NCBI RefSeq assembly: GCF_019428685.1 | Contig: NZ_CP080096.1 | Span: 2,480,001-2,544,000 of the forward strand | From: Paraburkholderia edwinii | Lineage (GTDB): Bacteria; Pseudomonadota; Gammaproteobacteria; Burkholderiales; Burkholderiaceae | DNA: 64,000 nt | Reading direction: 5' to 3' | Shown: one piece after another, positions 8,605 to 19,067 of the stretch | Numbering within the stretch: position 1 is the stretch's first letter | Layout: each line of letters opens with the position of its first letter | Made by a program: the position numbers and the translations under genes | The notes under the pieces: generated by a model | Database searches by the model: none | Told to the model about the DNA's origin: nothing | What the model saw: only the letters and a program-made list of their open reading frames with translations

Positions 8605-8924
8605 AGACGCGCGGCCTCGGTCATGCGCGCCTTCGTCCAGGGCGGCTCCCACACGAGTTCAATCTTGACGTCACGTACGCCTGCCAGCGAAAACACTTCT
8701 TCCTCGACCACCGACGGAAACGTTTCTGCGACCGGGCACGCGGGCGCCGTCAGCGTCATCTGGATTTCGACGCGGCCTGCTTCCTCGTCGACCTTCAGGT
8801 CGTAGATCAGACCGAGATCGTAGATGTTCACCGGGATCTCCGGGTCGTATAGCGTACGCAATCCGTCGATCACGCGGTCTTTCAGCGGACGCGTGCTTTC
8901 GTCGCTAAACGATTCGCCGCTCAT
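8586..8924 (-). CDS. sufT: Fe-S assembly accessory protein SufT (DUF59/MIP18 family)
   Basis: This 112-residue protein is a DUF59-family Fe-S cluster maturation factor. The core DPEIPVNIYDLGLIYDL and the TLTAPACPVAETFP motif with its conserved Cys are both present. SufT proteins help deliver or maintain clusters under high demand. It is the last gene of the suf operon, and its start overlaps the sufU stop in an ATGA junction. It converges with and slightly overlaps the AraC gene. Confidence 0.9.
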   Translation of the reverse strand: MSGESFSDESTRPLKDRVIDGLRTLYDPEIPVNIYDLGLIYDLKVDEEAGRVEIQMTLTAPACPVAETFPSVVEEEVFSLAGVRDVKIELVWEPPWTKARMTEAARLQLGMF

Positions 8925-9370
8925 TCTTCATGCTCCTTGCGACCGTGCAATGCCGCCGATAGCGTGTGCCACGCAAGCGTTGCGCATTTGACGCGCGCCG
9001 GATAGTCACGCACGCCGGCGAGAATCCGTGTTTTACCAAGGCCTTCGACATCGCCTTGCGCGGGTTCATGATCGCTTGTCACCATGCCTTGAAAGCGCTC
9101 GATAAGCCGTTCCGCCTCCTCAAGCGTCTTGCCCTTGACGAGATCGGTCATCATCGATGCCGATGCGGTGGCGATCGCACACCCCTCGCCGTCGAAACCA
9201 ACCTCGGTCACGATGCCGTTCTCGACGCGCAGCGCAAGCTTGACGCGGTCGCCGCACAGCGTGTTGTAACCCACCGCCATGTGGCTTGCGTGATCGACGT
9301 CATGCCGGTTATGCGGCCGGCGGTAGTGATCGAAGATCACCTCCTGATACAGCTCGCGGATATCGCTCAT
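8921..9370 (-). CDS. sufU: SufU-type Fe-S scaffold / sulfur acceptor
   Basis: This 149-residue IscU-like protein keeps the three ligand cysteines in family positions (NTLCGD, GEGCAIATAS, RVKCATLAWH) and the YQEVIFDHYRRPHN start. The insertion between the second and third Cys (residues about 80-115) is typical of SufU rather than IscU. SufU accepts persulfide sulfur from SufS and binds zinc. It lies between sufS and sufT with 4-bp overlaps on both sides, so translation is probably coupled. SufU is best known from Gram-positive bacteria but also occurs in such proteobacterial sufBCDSUT operons. Confidence 0.9.
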   Translation of the reverse strand: MSDIRELYQEVIFDHYRRPHNRHDVDHASHMAVGYNTLCGDRVKLALRVENGIVTEVGFDGEGCAIATASASMMTDLVKGKTLEEAERLIERFQGMVTSDHEPAQGDVEGLGKTRILAGVRDYPARVKCATLAWHTLSAALHGRKEHEE

Positions 9371-10611
9371 GATCCGAACAGCTCCTTCACGCGCGCAAGG
9401 CCCTTCACCAAAGCGTCGATCTCCTCGTGCGTGTTGTATAGCGCTAGCGAAGCACGCACCGTTGCCGGCACGTTAAAGCGCGCCATGGCCGGCATCGCGC
9501 AATGGTGGCCAGCGCGCACGGCAACGCCGGCATCGCTCAGAATCGAGCCGACATCGTGCGCGTGAATGCCGTCGACGACGAAAGACAGAATGCCCGATTT
9601 TTCCGCGGCCGTGCCGATCAGCCGCACCCCGTCCACGCGCTGCAATTCATCGGTCGCGTGCTCGAGCAGCGCATGCTCGCACGCTTCAATCGCGCCGAAG
9701 CCGAGCGAGCCGATATAGTCGATCGCAGCCGCAAGCGCGATGGCGCCGGCGATATTCGGCGTGCCCGCTTCGAATTTCCACGGCAGTTCGTTGTACGTGG
9801 TCTTTTCGAACGACACGGTGCGAATCATGTCGCCTCCGCCCTGCCACGGCGGCATCGTACCGAGCCATTTCGCCTTGCCGTACAGCACGCCGATACCGGT
9901 CGGGCCGTACAGCTTGTGGCCCGAAAAAGCGTAGAAATCGCAATCGAGCGACCGCACGTCGACGGGTACATGTGCAATGGCCTGCGCGCCGTCGAGCAGC
10001 ACAGGAATGCCATGCTTATGTGCAATGTCGATCAGCCGCTTGATCGGATTGATCGTGCCCAATGCATTCGACACATGTGCGAGCGCAACGAGTTTAGTCC
10101 GCGGGCTCAGCAGATCTTCAAACGCCCTCACATCGAGCGTGCCGGTATCGTCGACCGGCACGACTTTCAGCGTCGCCCCGGTCTGTTCGCATGCAAGCTG
10201 CCACGGCACGATATTCGAATGATGTTCGATCGCGGAGATGACGATCTCGTCGCCCGGCTGCAAACGCGGCCGCGCGAAGCTGTGCGCGACGAGGTTGATC
10301 GCTTCGGTGGTGCCGCGCACGAAAATAATCTCAGACGTGTCCGCGGCATGGATAAACTTCGCGACCGTCGCGCGCGAACGCTCGTAGGCTTCCGTTGCGC
10401 GCTCGGCCAGCCAGTGCACGCCGCGGTGCACGTTCGAATTCGTATTGCGGTAGTAGTCGGCTTCCGCCTCGATCACGCGATACGGCTTTTGCGTAGTCGC
10501 CGCATTGTCGAGATAAACGAGCGGCTTGCCGTTCGGACGGGTGTCGAGAATCGGAAAATCGTGCCGCCATACGCGCACGAGGTCTTCGCGTTCCAGATCG
10601 ATGCGTTTCAT
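9367..10611 (-). CDS. sufS: Cysteine desulfurase SufS
   Basis: This 414-residue PLP enzyme releases sulfur from cysteine as a persulfide for Fe-S cluster assembly. Visible landmarks are YLDNAATTQKP at the N-terminus, the PLP lysine in FSGHKLYGPTG, and the active-site Cys in RAGHHCAMPAM. The ATG at 10611 was preferred to the one at 10617 because AAGGAG at 10621-10626 is nine bases from the former and only three from the latter. It is followed by sufU with an ATGA overlap. Confidence 0.95.
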   Translation of the reverse strand: MKRIDLEREDLVRVWRHDFPILDTRPNGKPLVYLDNAATTQKPYRVIEAEADYYRNTNSNVHRGVHWLAERATEAYERSRATVAKFIHAADTSEIIFVRGTTEAINLVAHSFARPRLQPGDEIVISAIEHHSNIVPWQLACEQTGATLKVVPVDDTGTLDVRAFEDLLSPRTKLVALAHVSNALGTINPIKRLIDIAHKHGIPVLLDGAQAIAHVPVDVRSLDCDFYAFSGHKLYGPTGIGVLYGKAKWLGTMPPWQGGGDMIRTVSFEKTTYNELPWKFEAGTPNIAGAIALAAAIDYIGSLGFGAIEACEHALLEHATDELQRVDGVRLIGTAAEKSGILSFVVDGIHAHDVGSILSDAGVAVRAGHHCAMPAMARFNVPATVRASLALYNTHEEIDALVKGLARVKELFGS

Positions 10612-10625
10612 ATGCATACGCTCCT

Positions 10626-11960
10626 TCAGGCATCCTTTGCGTCGGCCGGTGCATCGGCCATCCGCGTCAGCAAGGTGGCTTCGAGACGCGCTTTCAACGA
10701 ATCGATCGCCACGCGGTCGATCACGTCGCGCGCAAAGGCGAAGGTCAGCAGCGCGCGTGCGGCCGGTTCGTCGATGCCGCGCGCACGCAGATAGAACAGC
10801 TGCGTTTCGTCGAGCTGCCCGACCGTTGTGCCATGCGTGCAGCGCACGTCGTCGGCGAAGATCTCGAGTTGAGGCTTGGTGTCGACTTCCGCATTGCGCG
10901 ACAGCAGCAGATTGTGATTGGCCTGATCGGCATCGGTCTTCTGCGCATCCTGGCGCACGACGATGCGCCCGTTAAATACGCCGTGCGCGGAGCCGTCGAG
11001 CACGCCGCGGTAAGTCTCGCGGCTCGAGCATTGCGGGTGTGCATGATCGATCATCGTGTAGTGGTCGAGATGCTGCTTGCTGTTTCCGACGTAAAGGCCA
11101 TCGAGCGTCGTGTGCGTGCCCGGCGCGGCGAGCTTCGCGGTAATCGTCGAGCGCGCGAGCGCGGCGCCGAACGAAAACGCATACGACGAGAAACGACTCG
11201 CGCTACGTTGCCCGGCAATGACGGTTCCCGTATGAACGGCGGCCGGCGCTTCCTGTTGCACGCGATAGTGCTGCACATCCGCGTTGTCATCCGCATGGAT
11301 GTGCGTCACCGTGTTTGTGTAGTACCAGTTTTCCCGAGTGCCAACATACTGTTCTACGGCGGCACAACGCGCGTGCGCCCCTGCGACAATCAGGTTCAAA
11401 GGCTGGACGGTCAGATCGCTTTCGCCGCCGCCGATAAAGAGCACATGCAGCGGCTTGTCGAGCATCGTATGCGGCGGTATCAGCATCACGAAACCATCGC
11501 GCGCAAAAGCGGCGTTAAACGCTGTGAGCCCGTTGAACTCTTCGTCACGTTCGAGTTGCTTGCGGATTTCGTCGGGCATCTGTTCGAGCGCACTGGCGAG
11601 GCTGCCGATAAATACGCCCGGCGGCAGCGCACCGATGTCGGACTGCTCCTGCACCCACGCGCCGTTCACAAACACCAACCGGTGTGCGTCATGGAGCGCA
11701 TGCAGCTTCACGAGCCGTTCGACGTCCTGTTGATAGCCTTGATGATCGAGGGCCGGTGCAAAACGCAGCAGCTTGTCGTTCAGAACGTCGAGATTCGTGT
11801 ACTTCCACGCTTCCTCGGTACGCGCCGGAAACCCCTGCACGCGAAACTGTTCGAAGGCCCGCAAGCGCCGCTCGTTCATCCACGGCAGCGCCGCGCCCGG
11901 CAAAGTCGGCGCAAGCGCCGTGAACACCTGCGTCAGATGGTCGAGGGACTCGCTCTTCAT
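10626..11960 (-). CDS. sufD: Fe-S cluster assembly protein SufD
   Basis: This 444-residue protein is the SufD subunit of the SufBCD scaffold complex. The C-terminal core region is family-like (SSRETYRGVLDG, then AQKTDADQANHNLLLS and PQLEIFADDVRCTHGTTVGQLD). The N-terminus is more variable, as usual for SufD. It overlaps the sufC stop by 4 bp and is followed by sufS, which points to one transcript. Confidence 0.94.
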   Translation of the reverse strand: MKSESLDHLTQVFTALAPTLPGAALPWMNERRLRAFEQFRVQGFPARTEEAWKYTNLDVLNDKLLRFAPALDHQGYQQDVERLVKLHALHDAHRLVFVNGAWVQEQSDIGALPPGVFIGSLASALEQMPDEIRKQLERDEEFNGLTAFNAAFARDGFVMLIPPHTMLDKPLHVLFIGGGESDLTVQPLNLIVAGAHARCAAVEQYVGTRENWYYTNTVTHIHADDNADVQHYRVQQEAPAAVHTGTVIAGQRSASRFSSYAFSFGAALARSTITAKLAAPGTHTTLDGLYVGNSKQHLDHYTMIDHAHPQCSSRETYRGVLDGSAHGVFNGRIVVRQDAQKTDADQANHNLLLSRNAEVDTKPQLEIFADDVRCTHGTTVGQLDETQLFYLRARGIDEPAARALLTFAFARDVIDRVAIDSLKARLEATLLTRMADAPADAKDA

Positions 11961-12733
11961 ACCGTCACCTGCGCAGAAGCCTCTTCGTCGGAACCCTGCA
12001 CGAGCCAGCCATAACCGCGCTGTTCAAGCTCGAGCGCCAGCTCACGCGTGCCCGACCGCACGATTTTCCCTTGCGACAGCACGTGCACATAGTCCGGCAC
12101 GATGTAGTCGAGCAGCCGCTGATAGTGCGTGACCAGCACAATCGCGCGCTCGGGGCTGCGCATGGCATTGACGCCTTTGGCCACGAGTTGCAGCGCGTCG
12201 ATATCGAGTCCGGAATCGGTTTCATCGAGAATCGCCAGCTTCGGTTCGAGCACCGCCATCTGCAGAATCTCGTTGCGCTTCTTCTCGCCGCCGGAGAACC
12301 CTTCGTTCACCGCGCGATGCAGTAGATCGTCGTTCATCTGCATCACGTCCATCCTGCTTCGCAGCAGCTCGAGAAAATCGATCGCGTCGAGTTCCGGTTC
12401 GCCGCGATGGCGGCGCTGCGCATTGAGCGCCGCGCGCAGCAGATAGACGTTGCTCACGCCCGGAATTTCGACCGGATACTGGAACGCGAGAAAAATGCCT
12501 TCGCGCGCGCGTTCCTCCGGCGCAAGCTCGAGCAGATTCGAGCCGAACCACGATACTTCGCCACCCGTAATCTCGAACTGGTCGCGGCCCGCCAGCACAT
12601 TCGCAAGCGTGCTCTTGCCCGAGCCGTTCGGCCCCATGATCGCGTGCACTTCGCCCGGCTTCACATCGAGGTCGATGCCGCGCAGAATCTCTTTGCCTTC
12701 AACGCTTGCACGCAGGTTTCTGATTTTCAGCAT
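11957..12733 (-). CDS. sufC: Fe-S assembly ATPase SufC
   Basis: This 258-residue ABC-type ATPase powers the SufBCD scaffold. Walker A (GPNGSGKST), the signature motif in the SufC form (FSGGEKKRNEI), Walker B with DETDSGLD, and the H-loop (VTHYQRLL) are all present. The reading frame stays open upstream, but the ATG at 12733 with AGGAG just before it gives the normal SufC N-terminus (MLKIRNLRAS). It lies 47 bp downstream of sufB and overlaps sufD. Confidence 0.96.
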   Translation of the reverse strand: MLKIRNLRASVEGKEILRGIDLDVKPGEVHAIMGPNGSGKSTLANVLAGRDQFEITGGEVSWFGSNLLELAPEERAREGIFLAFQYPVEIPGVSNVYLLRAALNAQRRHRGEPELDAIDFLELLRSRMDVMQMNDDLLHRAVNEGFSGGEKKRNEILQMAVLEPKLAILDETDSGLDIDALQLVAKGVNAMRSPERAIVLVTHYQRLLDYIVPDYVHVLSQGKIVRSGTRELALELEQRGYGWLVQGSDEEASAQVTV

Positions 12734-12780
12734 GATTAAATACTCCTGGCTGTTCTTTCGTGACTGCCACTTCAGCTTTG

Positions 12781-14229
<1,449 letters not shown>

Positions 14230-14419
14230 GCGTACTCTCCATGTGAATCCTGCGCGTGACTTCTGCATCGTCCGATGCATGTTCCGTACCGCATGAATCA
14301 AAGTTTAGGCTTTATCAGGAGCCCTTTATGTCGATACGGTTTTATGGTCTTCGAGCGCTATAACCATGCGCCTCTCAGGTCTTTCGGCGGCGCGTGCTTT
14401 TCGCCTGCCCGTGCGTTTC

Positions 14420-14458
14420 GCGATAAACGCACGCATCGCGAATGCGTGCGTTTATCGC
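14420..14458. repeat. Perfect 17-bp inverted repeat
   Basis: GCGATAAACGCACGCAT (14420-14436) pairs with its exact complement at 14442-14458 across a 5-base CGCGA loop. It lies between the DUF3563 stop (14476, minus strand) and the sufB start (14229). No T-run follows on either strand, so it is not a classical intrinsic terminator, but it could end DUF3563 transcription or insulate the suf promoter. Confidence 0.7.
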
Positions 14459-14475
14459 ATAGCGATCAGGCTGTT

Positions 14476-14619
14476 TCAGGGCCCAAGCCAGCGGTCCGTC
14501 TCCCGTATGCGGCGTTCGAGTTCATCGATCGTCTTTGCCTGCGCGAGGTATTCCTCGCGACGGTCAAACGACGCGCTCACGAACCATCTGGAGATTGCGT
14601 TCAGAAAATAACGAAGCAT
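14476..14619 (-). CDS. DUF3563 family small protein
   Basis: This 47-residue protein resembles the DUF3563 family of Burkholderia and relatives: an amphipathic start (MLRYFLNAISRWF) followed by RREEYLAQAKTIDELERRIR. Family members are short and of unknown function. The ATG at 14619 was chosen because the family starts just before the hydrophobic stretch. It reads toward the suf operon but is separated from it by a strong hairpin, so independent transcription is likely. Confidence 0.75.
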   Translation of the reverse strand: MLRYFLNAISRWFVSASFDRREEYLAQAKTIDELERRIRETDRWLGP

Positions 14620-14990
14620 GATTTCATCCGTCCAACGATGTCGATCACATTCCGGATCGCGCAACCCTGGCGATGACGTTTTTCCAAACAGCGAGGCGAG
14701 AGGTGTGTTTCCGGTACCGCGGAAGCACTACGCCGTGATGCGCGCAATACTTCCTCGTTGGAGGACATGGGTGCAAAGCGTCGCTTTGCAAAAAGCGCCG
14801 AACGGCGAATCGCGCCAAAAATGCAGCGCTTTCCGCCAGTCTCACGCAGTGGTCGCGCCTTCCATGAGGCCTGATCCGAATGAGCATGTGTTTGATCCAT
14901 CCGGACTGCAGGCCGCCGCAGGTTCCCTCCTAGAGTGGACGTACGCCATCGCCGATGGCCACACGTTACCCACCTCAACGGAGAAACATG
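14620..14990. other. Intergenic region with a 19-bp palindrome
   Basis: No gene is supported in these 371 bp between divergent small genes. A palindrome, TGCAAAGCG-T-CGCTTTGCA, lies at 14772-14790 and is a possible operator. The region must hold the promoters of DUF3563 and of the DUF4148 gene. Confidence 0.5.
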
Positions 14991-15344
14991 ATGAAGATCC
15001 GATTCGCTACTCCCCTCGTGGCCGCGGCCGCGCTCGCCATTTCCGCATGGGCCGGCACTGCCGCGAACGTCGCGCACGCGGGTGAACTGACGCGTGCCCA
15101 GGTGCGGGCCGAACTCGCGCAATTGCGTGCAGCCGGTTACGACCAGTCGGTCGGCGAGGACGCGCACTATCCGGACGCGCTGCAACTGGCAGAGGCGCGC
15201 GTCCATGCGACGCAGCCGGCAGCAAAAGCAGTTCAAGAAAACTCGGGCTATGGCGTCGACGCCGCAGGTACGTCGGCATCCGGCGGCAACCGCTTCGCAC
15301 AGCCGGGCAACGACGGCATGAAGCCAATCTATTTCGGGCAATAA
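14991..15344 (+). CDS. DUF4148 family secreted protein
   Basis: This 117-residue protein has an N-terminal signal peptide ending near AHAGE. A DUF4148 core follows (LTRAQVRAELAQLRAAGYD, then HYPDALQLAEARV), a family that is abundant and unexplained in Burkholderia. It is presumably periplasmic. The ATG at 14991 was preferred to that at 14988 because GGAG at 14980-14983 is seven bases from the former. The DUF417 gene follows 54 bp downstream on the same strand. Confidence 0.87.
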   Translation: MKIRFATPLVAAAALAISAWAGTAANVAHAGELTRAQVRAELAQLRAAGYDQSVGEDAHYPDALQLAEARVHATQPAAKAVQENSGYGVDAAGTSASGGNRFAQPGNDGMKPIYFGQ

Positions 15345-15398
15345 GTCACGCGCGGGCCGTTCGCGCGGCCTCCTCCGACTCTTCTGGTGAGAAAAATC

Positions 15399-16019
15399 AT
15401 GAACCTCTATACCGACTTTCTGCGAGTCGCGAGCCGTGGCGAAGGCCTCGGCGCGAATCTCGTCCGTATCGCCATCGCGATCGTGTTTCTGTGGATCGGC
15501 GCGCTAAAGTTCGTTCCGTACGAAGCGGACAGTATTACGCCGCTCGTCGCGCAAAGCCCTGTGATGGAGTTCTTCTACGAGCATCCGAAGGAGTATGCGC
15601 AGCATATGACGAAGGAAGGCCAGCTCGTGCCCGAGCAACGCCAATGGCAGCAGGCCAATAACACGTACGGCTTCTCGCGTGGCCTCGGCACGCTCGAAAT
15701 CATCATTGGCCTGCTCGTGCTGTCGAACTTCGTTTCGCGCAACCTCGGGCTGCTCGGTGGCGTGCTGTCGTTTCTCACACCGTTCGTCACACTGTCGTTC
15801 CTGATAACGACACCGGAGACCTGGGTGCCCGCGCTCGGCGATGCGCAGCACGGCTTTCCGTTTTTATCCGAGCACGGCCGGCTGATCATCAAGGACACCG
15901 TGATACTGGCCGGCGGCGTCGTGATCATCGCCGATTCGGCAAAACGGCTGCTGCTCGAACGCGCGCCGCTCACGCCGTCGGGTGTACGTTCGCTGCTCGC
16001 GAAACACACGCAATCCTGA
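15399..16019 (+). CDS. DUF417 (YkgB/RclC-like) inner-membrane protein
   Basis: This 206-residue protein has four hydrophobic segments, including IAIAIVFLWIGALKF near the N-terminus and IIIGLLVLS in the middle. It carries the DUF417 signature FVPYEADSITPLVAQSP. In E. coli the relative RclC (YkgB) belongs to a reactive-chlorine resistance operon; whether this one does is not shown here. The ATG at 15399 fits the family start better than the GTG at 15387. Confidence 0.85.
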   Translation: MNLYTDFLRVASRGEGLGANLVRIAIAIVFLWIGALKFVPYEADSITPLVAQSPVMEFFYEHPKEYAQHMTKEGQLVPEQRQWQQANNTYGFSRGLGTLEIIIGLLVLSNFVSRNLGLLGGVLSFLTPFVTLSFLITTPETWVPALGDAQHGFPFLSEHGRLIIKDTVILAGGVVIIADSAKRLLLERAPLTPSGVRSLLAKHTQS

Positions 16020-16028
16020 TGAGCACCG

Positions 16029-16064
16029 ATGCGGCCGTGTTCGCGTGTGACGCGGCGGCCGCAT
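16029..16064. terminator. Inverted repeat between convergent genes
   Basis: ATGCGGCCG (16029-16037) and CGGCCGCAT (16056-16064) form a perfect 9-bp stem with an 18-base loop. It lies in the short gap between the convergent DUF417 and DUF3455 genes. It may be a bidirectional terminator, although no T-run follows. Confidence 0.35.
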
Positions 16065-16078
16065 GCGGCTCGCGGCGC

Positions 16079-16627
16079 TCACTTCCAGAACACGTAGTTC
16101 GCGAAGTACGGCGAGTAAGCAACCTGATGTTCAGCCGTGCACATCTGGGCCGGCGCACTGCCGCCCACCGTGTTCAATCGCTGCACATAGCGCACGCCCG
16201 ACAGTTCGCCGCCGCTGTTGCCGCCGCTGTTGCCGTTTTTATCGTCGCTTGTCGTTTCAAGCAACAACTGCGGAATACTGCCTGGAGATGCGCTGGCCAT
16301 CTGGGCAATCGGATGGCCGACGATACGGCTACCGTCGTGCGCCTGCCATGACGGTCCCGCGTCGTGCTGAAACACGGCTCGTCCGACTGTGTCGTACAAC
16401 GTCGCCTGTGGACTTCTGAATAACCACGCGAGATGGTGCGCGCTGTCGTACTCGCACATATAGATCTGCACGCCGGTCGCGGTAGTGGATGTGTACGGCG
16501 TCGCATGCAACGGCGTAAGCGACGACGACGTCGAAACAGCGGATTGAGCCGGCACGGACCCGGCCGCCAGACAGGCGGCGGCCAGCACGGTGCATACGCG
16601 GAAAATGGATAAACGATTGCGGAACAT
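16079..16627 (-). CDS. DUF3455 family exported protein
   Basis: This 182-residue protein starts with a signal peptide (hydrophobic stretch about residues 8-25, cleavage near AQSAV). It shows DUF3455 features: GVQIYMCEYD, then WLFRSPQATLYD, a GPSWQAHDGSRIVG motif, and a C-terminal YSPYFANYVFW. The function of the family is unknown; it is found in fungi and bacteria. A Gly/Asn-rich insert (NGNSGGNSGG) lies about 40 residues before the end. AGGAGA lies about 8-10 bases before the ATG. Confidence 0.82.
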   Translation of the reverse strand: MFRNRLSIFRVCTVLAAACLAAGSVPAQSAVSTSSSLTPLHATPYTSTTATGVQIYMCEYDSAHHLAWLFRSPQATLYDTVGRAVFQHDAGPSWQAHDGSRIVGHPIAQMASASPGSIPQLLLETTSDDKNGNSGGNSGGELSGVRYVQRLNTVGGSAPAQMCTAEHQVAYSPYFANYVFWK

Positions 16628-16820
16628 GACGGGAGTCTCCTTGGCATAAATGCCTGCTCCGGAAACATCCGAGCCATCGTTTCTATTCCGCGTGATACAA
16701 AGCTTTCAATTTAAAACTTAGGAATTACAACAAAACTGCAACGCGGCGGCACATTCCACTCGACGGACGCTGTGCCTTATCGCCTGCGATGTGTCTGCTT
16801 ATGCGCCTGCTTACGTGCTT

Positions 16821-17453
16821 TCACTGCTGCTGTTTGCCCGAAGCGAGCTGTTCGTTGCGCTCGGTCAGGAACTGAATAAGCCCGTCAATGCCGCTTTGCG
16901 CGATCTTCTCACCGAACTGCTGCCGATACGTCTGCACGAGCCACGCGCCGACCACATTCAGATCGTAGACACGCCAGCCTTCCGGCGTCTTGTGCAGCCG
17001 GTAGTCGATTTCGACCGGTTGCGCGTTCGTCACCGCAATGGTGCGCACTACCGTGTCCGTATCGCTCGGCGACATCCGCATTGGCGGATACTCCATTTTC
17101 TGGTCGGGCTTCAATTGTGCGAGCGCGCCTGCATACAGGTGAATCAGCAGCATCTGGAACTGATGCACGAGCGTTTTCTGCTGCTCGGGCGTTGCGGTGC
17201 GCCAGTAGCGGCCGATCGCAAGTTGCGTGGTGTAGCGGAAATCGATATACGGCAGGATGTCCCGGTTCACGATATCCATGATGCGCGGGATGTCGCTCGG
17301 GTCGATCGACTGCTGGCGCACTTCGTCAAGCACCTGTTGCGTGACGGTCTTGATCAGCGTTTGCGGGTCGGATTTGTCGTCGATCTGCGCGAACGCGCTG
17401 CCGGAAAAGACAAACGACGTGGCAAACACAGCGATCAGGAAGAGTTTTTTCAT
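16821..17453 (-). CDS. mlaC: MlaC/Ttg2D-type phospholipid-binding periplasmic protein
   Basis: This 210-residue protein has a signal peptide (MKKLFLIAVFATSFVFSGSAFAQ) and the MlaC fold motifs (DIVNRDILPYIDF, RYWRTATPEQQ). MlaC shuttles phospholipids across the periplasm between an outer-membrane MlaA complex and the inner-membrane MlaFEDB transporter. None of the other mla genes is adjacent, so this is an unlinked copy. The ATG at 17453 gives a normal signal peptide, but no good ribosome-binding site precedes it. Confidence 0.87.
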   Translation of the reverse strand: MKKLFLIAVFATSFVFSGSAFAQIDDKSDPQTLIKTVTQQVLDEVRQQSIDPSDIPRIMDIVNRDILPYIDFRYTTQLAIGRYWRTATPEQQKTLVHQFQMLLIHLYAGALAQLKPDQKMEYPPMRMSPSDTDTVVRTIAVTNAQPVEIDYRLHKTPEGWRVYDLNVVGAWLVQTYRQQFGEKIAQSGIDGLIQFLTERNEQLASGKQQQ

Positions 17454-17816
17454 GGGGGGCGCGAATCCTGTGCAAATGCCTGGTGGCCACGCTTTGCTGC
17501 GCGCGTGGCAATGGCGACATGAAGCGGCAAAGCGGTCACAAAGACAGCGGCCACAAAGACAGCAGCGAATATGTGACAAAAAGCAGTGACGAAAGTGCAG
17601 TGACGAACGTGCAATGACAAACACACCGTGACGAAAGCGCCGTTGCAATTTAATGCAGTGGCAAATACCGGCGCTGCGCTAGCTTAGCATTGCGCAAGAA
17701 ATCGCGACGGCGATCGCCGCAAAGCGCCGCCGCAGCGGCATGGACCCTCTGCCGCCTCCGAACCGCCACCCAATCGCCACCCCAGCGTCACGCAACCGCC
17801 TCGCTGAAAAAGCCGC
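17454..17816. other. Intergenic region with short tandem repeats
   Basis: No gene is supported in these 363 bp between the P450 and mlaC. Two direct copies of a 15-bp word (GCGGYCACAAAGACA) lie at 17532-17561. Four copies of a 14-bp unit (consensus GTGACGAAAGTGCA, one degenerate) lie at 17586-17641. They lie upstream of mlaC and could affect its expression. Confidence 0.6.
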
Positions 17817-19067
17817 TTACACGACCGCACGCGCCGCCGCCGTGGCCGCCTTGGCAGGATGCTCGCACCACAGCGCTTCGACGCCACGCAGCGTATTGTG
17901 ATGCCGCCAGTGCAGTTCGTGCAGATTCAGCACGCGCAAATCCGGCAGCCGCGTGAGCAGCGTTTCGAGCGCGATATGCAGTTCGAGCTGCGCGAGGCGT
18001 GCACCGAGGCAATAGTGCAGGCCGCCGCCGAACGACAGAATGCGCCGGTCGTTTTCCGTGCGGTCGAGAATCAGCTGGTTCGGGTCGTGAAATTGCGCGG
18101 GGTCGCGGTTCGCACCGCCCAGCATCAGCGTGACGATCGAACCGCGCGGCAACGCAATGCCTTCAATTTCCACGCCGTCTTCGAGTGTCGTGCGCAGCGC
18201 CGTTTGCACCGAGCTCTCATAGCGCATGCACTCGATAATCGCCTTGGGCAGCAACTGTGGTTGTTCGCGCAACTTCTTCAGTTGCTCCGGATGCCGATGC
18301 AAGCTCACCACCGCGTTGCCGATCATGTTCGAGGTGGTTTCGTGCCCGGCAAAAAAGAGCAGCAGCACGTTCGACACGATTTCATCGTTGGTCAGGCGCC
18401 TGCCTTCCGCTTCGACCGAGATCAGCATCGAAATCAGATCGTTGCCAGGCTGCGTGCGGCGCGCTTCGAGCACACCGTAGAAGTAGTGTTCGAGTTCGAG
18501 CGTCGCCGCGTTGGCCGCGGCGAGCGTCGCGTCGTCCATCGCGATCGATTCGAACGCTCTTGCAAAGCGCTCCATCTTCAGCCCGATCGCCGCGGCTTCC
18601 TCGAACGGCAAGCCAAGCACGCCGGCAATCACCTGCACGGGCAGCGGCAACGCGTAACCGCTGACGAGATCGAATGGCTTGTCGTGCGCCAGCGCGCCGA
18701 TCAGCCGCTCGGCCGTCGCGCGCGTGACTTCGCGCAGCCGCTCGACCTGACGCGCGTTGAACGCTTGCATCAGCAAGGCGCGCAGCGGCGTGTGCTCGGG
18801 CGGATCCATCGTGATGAACATACGGCTGAGCGCCTGGAACGTCGGCTGCGACGCGCGTTCTTCGCCATAACGGCGCACGACGCCGGGCATATAACGGCGG
18901 CCCATGCGGCGGTCGTCGAGCAAGGCGGTGACGATCCCGTAGCGCGCCGTCGCGAAACGCTTGCCGTCCGGCGTCAATGCGACGAGCGGCCCTTGCTCGC
19001 GCAGTACTTCGTAGTACTGGTACGGATCGTCGAAAAAAGCGGGGGATTGGAATGCGGGAGCGTTCAT
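17817..19067 (-). CDS. Cytochrome P450
   Basis: This 416-residue soluble P450 monooxygenase carries all key motifs. These are the I-helix oxygen-activation segment FAGHETTSN, the K-helix ExxR (ECMR), and the heme-binding loop FGGGLHYCLGARLAQLE with the axial Cys. The ATG at 19067 gives the usual N-terminus without a membrane anchor, as expected for bacterial class I enzymes. No ferredoxin or ferredoxin reductase gene is adjacent, so redox partners must come from elsewhere. The substrate is unknown. Confidence 0.93.
   Translation of the reverse strand: MNAPAFQSPAFFDDPYQYYEVLREQGPLVALTPDGKRFATARYGIVTALLDDRRMGRRYMPGVVRRYGEERASQPTFQALSRMFITMDPPEHTPLRALLMQAFNARQVERLREVTRATAERLIGALAHDKPFDLVSGYALPLPVQVIAGVLGLPFEEAAAIGLKMERFARAFESIAMDDATLAAANAATLELEHYFYGVLEARRTQPGNDLISMLISVEAEGRRLTNDEIVSNVLLLFFAGHETTSNMIGNAVVSLHRHPEQLKKLREQPQLLPKAIIECMRYESSVQTALRTTLEDGVEIEGIALPRGSIVTLMLGGANRDPAQFHDPNQLILDRTENDRRILSFGGGLHYCLGARLAQLELHIALETLLTRLPDLRVLNLHELHWRHHNTLRGVEALWCEHPAKAATAAARAVV

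Noticed and set aside
9502..10794. Long plus-strand open frame opposite sufS and sufD
   Set aside because: It is the antisense shadow of conserved suf genes in GC-rich DNA.
14772..14790. 19-bp palindrome as an intrinsic terminator
   Set aside because: On the plus strand it is followed by A rather than T, and on the minus strand the T-run precedes the stem; an operator is more likely.
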